This document shows positions 26,342 to 34,626 of a DNA stretch of 64,000 nt, piece after piece. The DNA comes from an uncultured Christensenella sp. (GTDB taxonomy: Bacteria > Bacillota > Clostridia > Christensenellales > UBA3700). A program made the translations under genes and the position numbers. The stretch lies in NCBI GenBank assembly GCA_910578245.1, contig CAJTPC010000005.1, forward strand, positions 1-64,000, written 5' to 3'. The notes under the pieces were generated by a model. The model searched no databases. It was not told the origin of the DNA and was given only the letters and a program-made list of their open reading frames with translations. Each line of letters opens with the position of its first letter. Position 1 is the first letter of the stretch.

Positions 26342-29300
26342 TTATACCTTTTTGACGGCAATCGTCACGCTCTCGCCGTTGATGTCGAGGTCTTTGGTAT
26401 ATCCGTCAAACAGACCTTCTTCAAGAGTATCGCAAAGTACGCCTTCGCAAATGCTCTTATCGCCCTTAAGCACTTCTACGCACTTACCCGCGCCCTTGTA
26501 TCCTATCTTGATATGATCGACGACTTCAAAGCCTGCTTCCTTTCTCATAGTCTGAATCTTGGACGTAAGTTCTCTAGCGATACCTGCGTTGATAAGTTCA
26601 TCGGTGAGATTGGTATCGAGTACTACGGTCATAGCTACATCGCTTTCCAATGCGTAACCGCTCTTGTTTACAGGAGTGATGAGCAAATCGTCTTTTGCAA
26701 GTTCTATGCTTACTCCGTCTACTTCAAATTTATATATATCTCCGCCGTTTACGCAATCAACAATTTCGCCGGCGTTGTCGCAAGTCGTGAGGAATTGACG
26801 TATTCCGCCGAGTTGCTTGCCGTATTTAGGACCAAGCGTCTTGAGTTGAGGCTTGAGTTCATAGGTCATAAACTTTGACTTATCAGTCACTATCATACAC
26901 TTGCCTACGTTGAGTTCCTCTGCCACTAGATTAAGGATATTAACGTCGCTTACTTTCTTTTCCGTCAAGATATATACTTCGGAAAGAGGTTGACGGTTTT
27001 TGATATTAGCCTTATTTCTAGCCGCTCTGCCAAGCTGTACTGCATCGAGCACGAATTGCATATCATTCTCAAGGTCAGCGTCTACCATAGACTTATCAGC
27101 AATCGGGAACTGACACAAATGCACGCTTTCAGGCGCATTTTTGAAGAAACCGCTAACAAGATTTTGATATATACTCTCAGCCATAAAAGGCGTGAACGGC
27201 GCAATTACTTTCGCTAAGGTGACGAGTACGGTATAAAGCGTAGTATATGCGGAAATCTTATCGTCCGTCATATCGCTTGCCCAATATCTTTCTCTGCCTC
27301 TGCGAACGTACCAATTAGACAATTCGTCTACAAATTCTGCAATATCTCTCGAACTCTCGGTAATCTTGTAAGCATCGAGATATTTATCTACCTTGTCAAC
27401 CAAAGTATTGAGTTTGGAAAGCACCCACTTGTCCATATGCGACAATTTGCAATCTTTGAGGTTATATTTGCTTGGGTCGTACTTGTCTATATTGGCGTAA
27501 AGCACAAAGAAAGAATAGGTATTCCAAAGCGTACCCATAAACTTGCGTTGACACTCCGACACGTTTTCTGCGGCAAATCTCGACGGTAACCAAGGAGCCG
27601 AAGAAGAATAGAAATACCATCTTACGGCGTCTGCGCCCTGAACGTCAAGCACTGACCACGGATCTACTACGTTACCCTTGTGCTTAGACATCTTAATACC
27701 GTTCTTGTCGTTGACGTGACCAAGCACTATACAGTTCTTGAACGGAGCCTTGTCAAACAAAAGCGTAGAAATCGCAAGCAAGGTATAGAACCAACCTCTC
27801 GTCTGGTCTACGGCCTCGCTTATGAAGTTGGCAGGAAATTGCTCTTCAAATACTTCTTTGTTTTCAAAAGGATAGTGTAATTGAGCGAACGGCATACTTC
27901 CGCTGTCAAACCAGCAGTCCATAACTTCAGGGGTACGTTTCATCTCCCCACCGCACTTACACTTGAAAGTAACTCTGTCTATATAAGGCTTGTGAAGTTC
28001 TATATCTTCTTTAAGCCCTCCGAGTTCTCTCAATTCCGCTCTACTGCCTACTACTTTAATTTCTCCACAATCCGGACATACCCAAATAGGAAGCGGAGTT
28101 CCCCAATATCTCTCTCTAGATACGCCCCAGTCAATAACGTTTTCAAGGAAGTTACCCATACGTCCCGAGCCTATAGCCGGCGGCATCCAATTCACGGTAG
28201 CGTTGTTCTTTAGAAGTTTATCTCTCACAGCCGTCATCTTGATGAACCAACTTGATCTTGCGTAATACAAAAGCGGAGTATCGCATCTCCAGCAGAACGG
28301 ATAACTATGCTCAAACAAAAGTTCTTTGAATAGCAAGCCCCTTTCAGCCAGGTCCTTTATGACGAGCTTGTCGCCGTCCTTGACAAAGATACCTTTCCAC
28401 TCGCCTAGCGCCTCGACAAATCTACCTCTGTCATCTACCATTTGCACGAAAGGCAAATCGTACTTCCTACCCACCTTTGCATCGTCTTCACCGAAAGCCG
28501 GAGCAATATGTACTATACCGGTACCGTCCGTCAAAGTTACGTAGCCGTCATTAGTGATATAGTATGACTTTTTGTTGGTATCATTGGTATTGTAAAGAGG
28601 AATGTACTCTTCTTTCTCATATTCCTTGCCAAGTTTTACGCTTATAGTTTCGTATTCTTCAAATAGCGTAGGAACAAGCGCCTGAGCAAGCACGTAAATC
28701 TCATCACCGACCTTTATCTCGGCGTAGTTCTCTTCGCCGTTCATACATAAAGCCACGTTGGAAGGCAAAGTCCAAGGAGTAGTAGTCCACGCAAGGAAAT
28801 AACCTTCGTTGTTCTTTCGCTTAAACTTGACGAATACGGATTTCTCCTTGACGTCCTTGTATCCTTGAGCTACTTCATGAGAAGATAGCGCCGTTCCGCA
28901 TCTAGGACAGTACGGGACAATTTTGTGACCTTTGTATATCAAGCCCTTGTCCGCAATGGTCTTGACCGCCCACCATACCGATTCGATATAGTTGTCGTCA
29001 TAAGTTATGTAAGGGTTGTCCATATCCACCCAATAACCTACTCTGTCGGACATCTTCTCCCATTCGCCTTTGTATTTCCAAACGCTCTCTTTACACTTTT
29101 TGATAAAAGGTTCGATTCCGTATTTCTCTATTTCAGGCTTGCCGTCAATACCGAGAAGTTTCTCGACTTCAAGCTCAACCGGAAGTCCGTGAGTATCCCA
29201 ACCCGCTTTTCTCGCAACGTAATATCCTTTCATAGTTTTGTATCTAGGAATAATATCTTTCATAACCCTCGTCAAGATATGACCGATATGCGGTTTGCCG

Positions 29301-29452
29301 TTTGCCGTCGGCGGACCGTCGTAAAACGAGAATGATTCTTTGCCCTTGTTCTTTTCCACACTTTTTTCAAAGATTTTGTTTTGTTTCCAAAACTCGATAA
29401 CTTCTTTCTCTCTTTGACAGAAGTTCATTGAGGAATCGACCTTTTTGTACAT
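26342..29452 (-). CDS. ileS: Isoleucyl-tRNA synthetase, probable IleS2 type
   Basis: 1036 residues. The HIGH motif is PHIGH at 54-58 and the second signature is KMSKHKGNVV. A CP1 editing domain with TTPWTLPSN, a zinc ribbon (CPDCGE...CKCGG) and a long C-terminal region are present. The length and the KMSKHKGN sequence fit the eukaryote-like IleS2 type rather than IleS1 (KMSKSLGN); IleS2 is the form often associated with mupirocin tolerance, but that is an inference here. The start is the ATG 6 nt after GGAGG; a TTG four codons upstream overlaps that site. No T-box was seen before it. Confidence 0.96.
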   Translation of the reverse strand: MYKKVDSSMNFCQREKEVIEFWKQNKIFEKSVEKNKGKESFSFYDGPPTANGKPHIGHILTRVMKDIIPRYKTMKGYYVARKAGWDTHGLPVELEVEKLLGIDGKPEIEKYGIEPFIKKCKESVWKYKGEWEKMSDRVGYWVDMDNPYITYDDNYIESVWWAVKTIADKGLIYKGHKIVPYCPRCGTALSSHEVAQGYKDVKEKSVFVKFKRKNNEGYFLAWTTTPWTLPSNVALCMNGEENYAEIKVGDEIYVLAQALVPTLFEEYETISVKLGKEYEKEEYIPLYNTNDTNKKSYYITNDGYVTLTDGTGIVHIAPAFGEDDAKVGRKYDLPFVQMVDDRGRFVEALGEWKGIFVKDGDKLVIKDLAERGLLFKELLFEHSYPFCWRCDTPLLYYARSSWFIKMTAVRDKLLKNNATVNWMPPAIGSGRMGNFLENVIDWGVSRERYWGTPLPIWVCPDCGEIKVVGSRAELRELGGLKEDIELHKPYIDRVTFKCKCGGEMKRTPEVMDCWFDSGSMPFAQLHYPFENKEVFEEQFPANFISEAVDQTRGWFYTLLAISTLLFDKAPFKNCIVLGHVNDKNGIKMSKHKGNVVDPWSVLDVQGADAVRWYFYSSSAPWLPSRFAAENVSECQRKFMGTLWNTYSFFVLYANIDKYDPSKYNLKDCKLSHMDKWVLSKLNTLVDKVDKYLDAYKITESSRDIAEFVDELSNWYVRRGRERYWASDMTDDKISAYTTLYTVLVTLAKVIAPFTPFMAESIYQNLVSGFFKNAPESVHLCQFPIADKSMVDADLENDMQFVLDAVQLGRAARNKANIKNRQPLSEVYILTEKKVSDVNILNLVAEELNVGKCMIVTDKSKFMTYELKPQLKTLGPKYGKQLGGIRQFLTTCDNAGEIVDCVNGGDIYKFEVDGVSIELAKDDLLITPVNKSGYALESDVAMTVVLDTNLTDELINAGIARELTSKIQTMRKEAGFEVVDHIKIGYKGAGKCVEVLKGDKSICEGVLCDTLEEGLFDGYTKDLDINGESVTIAVKKV

Positions 29453-29503
29453 TTTTGCCTCCAAATTTCTTATATGCTAAAATTGATTTTGAATTAATGA
29501 GAA

Positions 29504-30820
29504 TTACTTCTCCTCTTTGCTATCATCGCCTTCGGGTAAATTGACGAGAACTTCGGCTTTTTCCACAACGGTATTGTCCATTTTCTTGACGGTAATCGCA
29601 AGATTATCAAAATTGACAATATCGCCTACTTGAGGAAGCCTATTGAGCGCAAAAGCAATATATCCGCTCAACGTAACCGTGTCAAACTCCTCCCCGTCCT
29701 TGTTGACGTCAAAGTATTCAAAGAATTCTTCAAGGTTGGTTTCGCCAAGCACGATGTACTTATCTTCCGCAAGCTTGACAAACGGTTCGACTATTTCGTC
29801 CCTTTCATCGTATATCTCGCCGACCAACTGTTCTAATATATCTTCCAACGTGACTATACCCATAGTTCCGCCAAATTCGTCTACGACTATTGCAAGATGT
29901 CTTTTTTCCACCTGCAACTTACGCAATACATCGCTTATTCTCATGCTATCCGGAACGTAAATTATGTTCTTGGTCATAATCTTGGAAAACTTGGTTGCGC
30001 CGTCAATATACGCCTCGTAGAAGTCCTTTTGATTGATTATGCCGACTATAGTATCAATGTTATCTTTGTATACGGGAAGACGGGAATAACCGCTCTCCTT
30101 AAAAGTCTTCATTACTTCAGCCATCGAATCGTCAATAGCGACTGCTTCTACGTCAACTCTCGGAGTGAATACGTCGCGTACCGTCATACTGTCAAATTCT
30201 ATTGCCGAGCGTATGAGATCTCCCTCGTACTCGTCAAGACCGCCTTCTGTCTGAGCCTCGTCAACGTAAGTAATAAGTTCTTCGTCTGTGATATTCTCAT
30301 TGCCTTTCTTCTTAAAAATCTTGCCGAGAAGACTTTGCAACAAGCCCATAAGCCAAACAAATGGGAAAAGCACGTAGTACAGCGCCAAAATAAAAGGCGC
30401 GGTAATTCTCGAAAAATACTCCGGAGAACGCTTTGCCAAAGACTTTGGAGTGACTTCGCCGAAAATAAGCACGACGATTGTAATAACTGCGGTAGATACT
30501 ACTCCGGCTACGTCTTGATTTGCTATCAAAGCAGAAAACATAATCGTCGCTAAAGTCGTAGCTGTGATATTGACGATATTATTGCCTATCAAAATCGTAG
30601 AAATAAGCGCGTCAAAACGTTCGCTCAAAAAATATACTTTAGCGTATTTTTTCTTTTCTGTCGTATAAAGATTCTTAAGTCTTATTCTGTTGAGAGAAGA
30701 AAAGGCCGTTTCTGTCGAAGAGAAAAATCCTGATAAAAAGACCAATATGATAATTGCGACCAAATACCCTATAAGTCGCGAGGGGTCCAATGCGCTTGAT
30801 GCCAATAAAGGAACAACCAT
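29504..30820 (-). CDS. CNNM/CorC family membrane protein (hemolysin C family)
   Basis: 438 residues. An N-terminal DUF21/CNNM domain with about four membrane segments (residues 10-165, including FLSGFFSSTETAFSSLNRIRLK and the FGEVTPKSLAKR motif) is followed by two CBS domains (VRDVFTPRVDVEAVAIDD; IVDEFGGTMGIVTLEDILEQLVGEI) and a CorC/HlyC C-terminal domain. The family is linked to magnesium or other divalent-cation export or homeostasis. The ATG has no well-placed ribosome binding site (AGGAG is 15 nt away). It lies 51 nt upstream of ileS. Confidence 0.92.
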   Translation of the reverse strand: MVVPLLASSALDPSRLIGYLVAIIILVFLSGFFSSTETAFSSLNRIRLKNLYTTEKKKYAKVYFLSERFDALISTILIGNNIVNITATTLATIMFSALIANQDVAGVVSTAVITIVVLIFGEVTPKSLAKRSPEYFSRITAPFILALYYVLFPFVWLMGLLQSLLGKIFKKKGNENITDEELITYVDEAQTEGGLDEYEGDLIRSAIEFDSMTVRDVFTPRVDVEAVAIDDSMAEVMKTFKESGYSRLPVYKDNIDTIVGIINQKDFYEAYIDGATKFSKIMTKNIIYVPDSMRISDVLRKLQVEKRHLAIVVDEFGGTMGIVTLEDILEQLVGEIYDERDEIVEPFVKLAEDKYIVLGETNLEEFFEYFDVNKDGEEFDTVTLSGYIAFALNRLPQVGDIVNFDNLAITVKKMDNTVVEKAEVLVNLPEGDDSKEEK

Positions 30821-30954
30821 AGCAGTTACTATATACTCCTAAAAATTTATAAATTATAATAATTATATTACAAGATACACGCTTTGTAAAGTGTTTTTGA
30901 AGTTAAAAGTCTTTTTATCCGCGATAGCGCGCTAATTTAACAAATATAATACGC

Positions 30955-31015
30955 AAAAGAGTCTTTGATTAAGCGATACGGGCAAATTTGTCGCAAGGGC
31001 TTAATCAAAGGCTCT
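30955..31015 (-). terminator. Terminator after the DUF3343 gene
   Basis: A long hairpin: CCTTTGATTAAGC... with GCTTAATCAAAG and flanking GAG/CTC pairs, ending in UUUU on the minus strand. It begins directly at the DUF3343 stop codon. Confidence 0.75.
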
Positions 31016-31276
31016 CTAAATTATCAGACTGTACCTTATACCGCCCTGTCCCATATATGCTTGATATAACGAGCATTTGACCTTGGACGGGCAAGATTTT
31101 ATCAATCCGACGAGAGTGGACGACGATACGCTTTGAATTTTAAGCGCAAGTCCGCAAGACTGCGTCAAACTTCTGGGCGCGTTGACAGTCGCGCTCGTTA
31201 CGCCTCTCGACGATAAGTAACTGCGCATAGCAAGCGCGTCGTTTCGGGAGCGAAAAGTTATTAGAGAATAAATCAT
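31016..31276 (-). CDS. DUF3343 protein (putative Se/S carrier-like)
   Basis: 86 residues. The pattern SLITFRSRNDALAMRSYLSSRGV, APRSLTQSCGLALKI with one conserved cysteine (about Cys41) matches DUF3343. This family is often encoded beside SelD, YedF or class-V aminotransferases, and is suspected to carry sulfur or selenium. Here it is divergent from a cysteine-desulfurase-like gene, 75 nt away, which supports that link. AAGGAGG precedes the ATG. Confidence 0.8.
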   Translation of the reverse strand: MIYSLITFRSRNDALAMRSYLSSRGVTSATVNAPRSLTQSCGLALKIQSVSSSTLVGLIKSCPSKVKCSLYQAYMGQGGIRYSLII

Positions 31277-31351
31277 GACTTCCTCCTTGGTATTTATGTA
31301 ACTCGCTCCTAATACAATATATTAGATAAAAAACTTTTATGTGAGGGAAAA

Positions 31352-32482
31352 ATGATATATTTAGACAATGCCGCAACTTCAAGATTTAAGCCAAGACGTA
31401 TGTTTGACGAAATGTTCAAACAGCTCTCCTACTCGTCAAATGCCGGTCGTGGCGGTCACAACGATGCAATAGATACCGCTATAAAGATATACGACACGCG
31501 TCAATTACTAAAATCGTTACTTAAGTGTGACGAAAGATACGAGCTTATCTTTACGTCCAACTGCACCGAAGCGTGCAATCTCGCCATATTCGGATACTTA
31601 CTAAACTTCAAAAATCAACACGTAGACGTGATTTTTACGTCTAATGAGCATAATTCCGTAGCCCGTCCGCTCTATCAACTAAAAAATACTATGGACGTAA
31701 ATCTCATTGAAGTAACTCCCGACAAAGACGGTATAATTTCTCCCGTAGCTGTCGCCAACGCCATAACGGCTGACACAAAATTGATATGCGTCAATCATAT
31801 CTCCAACGTTACGGGAAATTTGACGGATATTTATTCTATTGGCAAAACCGCAAAGTTGCACAATATTCCGCTCTTTGTAGACGGCGCGCAATCGCTTGGT
31901 CACGTAGCTTTGGATATGGTGGAAAACAATATATCTTTCCTTGCAGGCGCAGGACATAAGGGCTTGCACGGCTCGCAAGGCACGGGCTTTTTGATATACG
32001 ACACCGAGTACAACTTGCTTCCTATTCGTTACGGCGGTACGGGCACGCACAGCGAAAGCCTAACCCAACCGTCCGTTCCGCCCGAAGCGTACGAGTCCGG
32101 CACCGTCAACAGCGCGGGAATTATCGGCTTGGGCGCAAGCGCGGAATGGACGTATCAAAACCTTGCCAAAATCTCTCTCAACACGCGTTATTTGACGGGA
32201 GAATTGCTCTACGGTCTTAAACAAATCAAGAACGTAAGGCTTTATTCCTCCCAAACAACCGGCGTGGTGTCTTTCAATTTCAAGGACTACTCCTCTACAG
32301 ATATAGGCGACTATCTCAACGAACATGACATTGCCGTAAGGTGCGGTCTGCACTGCGCTCCGCTGATTCATACTCAACTGGGCACTTTGGAAAGCGGTAC
32401 GGTAAGAGTGAGCGTGGGATATAACAATAGTATAAAAGACATTCATACAATACTCCGCCATATAGACAACTTAAATAGGTAA
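31352..32482 (+). CDS. Cysteine desulfurase-like class-V aminotransferase
   Basis: 376 residues. The N terminus MIYLDNAATS, the NEHNS and DGAQSLGH segments, the PLP lysine in AGHKGLHG (K203) and a cysteine in GLHCAP (C335, with C331 nearby) fit the EF2568-like branch of cysteine desulfurases. It probably takes sulfur (or selenium) from cysteine, but it is not the NifS/IscS of the main Fe-S system, since no iscU is adjacent. The divergent DUF3343 gene is a likely partner. GAGGG precedes the ATG. Confidence 0.88.
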   Translation: MIYLDNAATSRFKPRRMFDEMFKQLSYSSNAGRGGHNDAIDTAIKIYDTRQLLKSLLKCDERYELIFTSNCTEACNLAIFGYLLNFKNQHVDVIFTSNEHNSVARPLYQLKNTMDVNLIEVTPDKDGIISPVAVANAITADTKLICVNHISNVTGNLTDIYSIGKTAKLHNIPLFVDGAQSLGHVALDMVENNISFLAGAGHKGLHGSQGTGFLIYDTEYNLLPIRYGGTGTHSESLTQPSVPPEAYESGTVNSAGIIGLGASAEWTYQNLAKISLNTRYLTGELLYGLKQIKNVRLYSSQTTGVVSFNFKDYSSTDIGDYLNEHDIAVRCGLHCAPLIHTQLGTLESGTVRVSVGYNNSIKDIHTILRHIDNLNR

Positions 32483-32483
32483 A

Positions 32484-32553
32484 GACCTCTCAACTACGCT
32501 CGAGGTGACGTAATTCGTCATTTCGACCAAGCGAAGCGAAATGGAGAAATCTC
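32484..32553. repeat. Pair of intergenic hairpin repeats (class B inverted, class A)
   Basis: 32484-32509 is a class B element (GACCTC...GAGGTGAC) and 32517-32553 is a class A element (GTCATTTCGACC...GAGAAATCTC). They begin 1-2 nt after the stop of the desulfurase-like gene. Confidence 0.75.
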
Positions 32554-32604
32554 TTGGGTGTAACCAATTTAGAATTAAAATCATAAAATAAACGAGGTGA
32601 TAGA

Positions 32605-32808
32605 ATGGATATGGATTTTGCAAAAATGATGCAAATGATGAACTCAATGAACGGCGGTGGAAATAAGGATATGAATATGCTTATGCAACTACTGCCTACC
32701 ATGATGAATAACGCAGGCGGAAATAAACCTGCGCAAGCAACTCAAATTACGCTCAACTCAGACGAAGTAAATAAAAGTATATTCAAACTATATCAAGACG
32801 AGAACTAA
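32605..32808 (+). CDS. Small methionine-rich protein of unknown function
   Basis: 67 residues, 12 of them methionine, mostly in the first half (KMMQMMNSMN; DMNMLMQLLPTMMNN), with GGGN and AGGN turns between. The C-terminal 20 residues are ordinary and charged. I do not recognise a family. AACGAGGTGATAG before the ATG is a good ribosome binding site, and the reading frame is followed 57 nt later by a second small gene of similar composition, so it is very likely real. Short Met/Asn/Gly-rich proteins of this kind occur in Clostridia; a spore or surface structural role is only a guess. Confidence 0.65.
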   Translation: MDMDFAKMMQMMNSMNGGGNKDMNMLMQLLPTMMNNAGGNKPAQATQITLNSDEVNKSIFKLYQDEN

Positions 32809-32865
32809 ACTTATTCAATATTAAAATTATGGACAAAATAGGACTTAATAAATAGAGGAAAAGAT

Positions 32866-33186
32866 ATGAAGAAAAACAATAATACTTCAAACAACCAAGG
32901 TTTTTACAACTGGAAAAGTCAAAACTCCACCCCGAATTTTGACTTTTCTCAAGCGTCGCAAAATACCAACTCTCAACCTACTCTCGAGAGTGAAATCAAT
33001 AAGTACTCTCACATGTCTGAAGAAAGACTCATGCAAGAGATGTTCACCTTGGTCAATCAAGGCAGACAAAACGGCACGCTCGACAATGCTAAACTTGAAG
33101 AATTTTTTAATTCCGCAAGCTGTATGCTAAGCAGTGAGCAAATCGTCAAATTACGCTCTCTAATCGATATGGCAAAGCAATCGTAA
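32866..33186 (+). CDS. Small Asn/Gln/Ser-rich protein of unknown function
   Basis: 106 residues. The first 45 are low-complexity and polar (many N, Q and S), probably disordered. The rest is predicted helical (MSEERLMQEMFTLVNQGRQNGTLDNAKLEEFFN). AGAGGAAAAG precedes the ATG. It follows the methionine-rich gene in the same direction and may form a two-gene unit with it. No family recognised; no signal peptide or membrane segment. Confidence 0.65.
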   Translation: MKKNNNTSNNQGFYNWKSQNSTPNFDFSQASQNTNSQPTLESEINKYSHMSEERLMQEMFTLVNQGRQNGTLDNAKLEEFFNSASCMLSSEQIVKLRSLIDMAKQS

Positions 33187-33209
33187 TTTTTATGTTCGGC
33201 TCAAAGTGA

Positions 33210-33271
33210 GGCTAGTCAAATCTAAAATGCGTCTTTTCCGCCAATACAGCCTTTGACTCACGGCGACGTAC
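33210..33271 (+). repeat. Intergenic repeat, family D, copy 2
   Basis: Matches 24265-24325 over about 60 nt with one gap. Shared blocks are TAAAATGCGTCTTTTCCG (A/G at one site) and CTCAC..CGACGTAC. It lies 24 nt after the stop of the 106-residue protein gene. Confidence 0.6.
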
Positions 33272-33298
33272 ATACGGGGAAACTCAAGAGAGGGATTG

Positions 33299-33586
33299 TT
33301 ACCTTAAAAGTTCATCCATATACTCCTTTACAAGTTGCAATTTTTCTTGAGATAAACATCTAGCCTTATCTAAAAATGCGATTTCTTCGGGAGTATATGT
33401 GAACTTAATACTCACCTGCAATATACCGCAGTCTTGGTCATAATAGAATTTCCTAATAGGCTTACCTACTTTAATTCCCTCGGCTTTGTCTTTGTATTTT
33501 CCCCAAAAAGAATCAATTTTGCCATTCAAGGCTACAATGCCCTGTTGTAATGCTTTTCTAACGTCTTTTTCAAATTTATCGCTCAT
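33299..33586 (-). CDS. Hypothetical protein divergent from an XRE regulator
   Basis: 95 residues, no recognised family. It is charged and mixed helix/strand (KFEKDVRKALQQGI; IRKFYYDQDCGILQVSIKFTYTPEEIAFLDKA), with no signal peptide or membrane segment. AGGAG precedes the ATG and a promoter with an overlapping palindrome lies upstream, so it is a real and probably regulated gene. The XRE gene reads the other way from the same intergenic region. It could be part of a toxin-antitoxin or stress module, but nothing in the sequence proves it. Confidence 0.6.
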   Translation of the reverse strand: MSDKFEKDVRKALQQGIVALNGKIDSFWGKYKDKAEGIKVGKPIRKFYYDQDCGILQVSIKFTYTPEEIAFLDKARCLSQEKLQLVKEYMDELLR

Positions 33587-33633
33587 GTGGTCACTCCTAT
33601 TAGAAGTTTTATGTTACTTCTAACTTTTTTAAT

Positions 33634-33663
33634 ATTGTATCATGCAAATATTGCATAACGCAA
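33634..33663 (-). promoter_or_regulatory. Promoter with palindrome in the spacer
   Basis: TTGCGT, 18 nt, TACAAT on the minus strand. The spacer contains ATGCAA-ATA-TTGCAT (33642-33656), a good operator for the neighbouring XRE protein. Confidence 0.5.
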
Positions 33664-33669
33664 GCGAAA

Positions 33670-33686
33670 TATGCATAAATCGCATA
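33670..33686. promoter_or_regulatory. Second palindrome before the XRE gene
   Basis: TATGC-ATAAATC-GCATA, 14 nt upstream of the chosen XRE start and related to the first palindrome (TGCAT core). It is a likely second operator. Confidence 0.4.
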
Positions 33687-33700
33687 AAATATTATTAAAT

Positions 33701-33961
33701 ATGAATATATCGAAATTTCCTGAAAATTTGAATGATTTACTAAAAACGCATAATATGTCACAACAAGCATTGGCAGATATGCTAGGGACTACCCAATCTA
33801 CTATAAGTAGGTGGGTAAAAGGATTTACACGACCTAATTTTGAGGACTTGATTTTAATTAGTATTATCTTTAATGAATCAATAGACTTTTTATTGGGCAA
33901 AGAAGATTTAAGCGAAAGTCAAATAGAAGATATAAGAAGTATTTTATTGTCTAAAAAATAA
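33701..33961 (+). CDS. XRE-family transcriptional regulator
   Basis: 86 residues. The helix-turn-helix is clear (NMSQQALADMLGTTQSTISRWVKGFTRPNFEDLILIS, about 18-53), with a short C-terminal tail SIDFLLGKED. I chose the ATG at 33701 (MNISKFPENL). An upstream ATG at 33671 falls inside a palindrome and adds a non-conserved MHKSHKILLN. Neither has a visible ribosome binding site. It probably controls itself and the divergent 95-residue gene through the palindromes between them. Confidence 0.78.
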   Translation: MNISKFPENLNDLLKTHNMSQQALADMLGTTQSTISRWVKGFTRPNFEDLILISIIFNESIDFLLGKEDLSESQIEDIRSILLSKK

Positions 33962-34011
33962 AAAGTGTAACTATGACCAAATTACAGTTTTCTAAAAATT
34001 TTACCAACTTA

Positions 34012-34088
34012 TTTAGATATAGATTCTTCGACTTCACTACGTTTCGCTCAGAATGACGCGCGCCCGCTTACACTACTTTATTGCGATT
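34012..34088 (+). repeat. 77-nt direct repeat, copy 1, containing a class C hairpin element
   Basis: Identical to 34627-34703. The class C element is at 34021-34057 (AGATTCTTCG...AGAATGAC); the rest is unique to these two copies (GCGCGCCCGCTTACACTAC). Similarity continues weakly for about 30 nt more. The surrounding 33962-34316 holds no gene, only repeats. Confidence 0.85.
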
Positions 34089-34114
34089 AACTCTCAATCA
34101 GAATATATATTGTT

Positions 34115-34206
34115 GAGATTTCTCCATTGCGCTTCGCTTCAGTCGAAATGACAGCTAAGAGGCTTGCTTAGTCGAAATGACGGCAGAACTACTTGGTCGA
34201 AATGAC
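34115..34206. repeat. Class A repeat plus two half-elements
   Basis: 34115-34152 is a full class A element in inverted orientation (GAGATTTCTCC...GTCGAAATGAC). Two further GTCGAAATGAC ends follow at about 34171 and 34196, spaced about 25 nt apart, as if made by repeated partial duplications. Confidence 0.7.
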
Positions 34207-34250
34207 GTTAGAAATGCTTAGAAAAAAGTAGAACTGTATGCCACCCAACC

Positions 34251-34287
34251 GTCATTCTGAGCGAAGCGTAGCGAAGTCGAAGAATCT
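34251..34287 (+). repeat. Class C hairpin repeat, inverted relative to its neighbours
   Basis: GTCATTCTGAGCG...GAAGAATCT. It is the reverse complement of the elements at 34021-34057 and 34636-34672 with about two mismatches, so the GIY-YIG gene is flanked by inverted copies. Confidence 0.8.
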
Positions 34288-34316
34288 TTTCCCAAACTTA
34301 TGTGAGTGTAATAAAA

Positions 34317-34613
34317 TCACTTCTCTATTTTATTTTCTCTAATCAAATCTTTCCATTCGGGATTCATCGAATTTATTAAGGCATTCTTTCTTTCCCTACG
34401 CCAACCCTTCAGTTGCTTTTCTCTTGCAATAGCATCTACTATACTTGAATACTCTTCTACGTAAACCAACTTATTTAGATTGTATTTTTTAGTAAAACTA
34501 TCTACAGCTTTATCATTATGCTCACTTAGACGCCGATAGATATTACTTGTAACTCCGATATATAAGGTTGTGTTCGTATAATTCGTTAATATGTAAACAT
34601 AATTAGTTTTCAT
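34317..34613 (-). CDS. GIY-YIG nuclease domain protein (YhbQ/URI-like)
   Basis: 98 residues, a stand-alone GIY-YIG domain. The first motif is NYVYILTN...TLYIGVTSNIYRRLSEH, with the catalytic Tyr and Arg of the family, followed by the KLVYVEEYSSIVDAIAREKQLKGWRRERKNALI segment with the metal-binding glutamate. The start is the ATG 7 nt after AAGGA; an in-frame extension upstream runs into the repeat and lacks a site. Family members cut DNA; cellular roles of the short YhbQ-type proteins are unclear. It is bracketed by inverted class C repeats (34251-34287 and 34636-34672) and by the 77-nt direct repeat, a mobile-like arrangement. Confidence 0.9.
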   Translation of the reverse strand: MKTNYVYILTNYTNTTLYIGVTSNIYRRLSEHNDKAVDSFTKKYNLNKLVYVEEYSSIVDAIAREKQLKGWRRERKNALINSMNPEWKDLIRENKIEK

Positions 34614-34626
34614 TAGCATTTCCTTT

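Noticed and set aside
34115..34287. CRISPR-like array of short repeats
   Set aside because: Spacing is irregular, orientation changes, and the units are hairpin repeats found elsewhere in the window; no cas gene is present.
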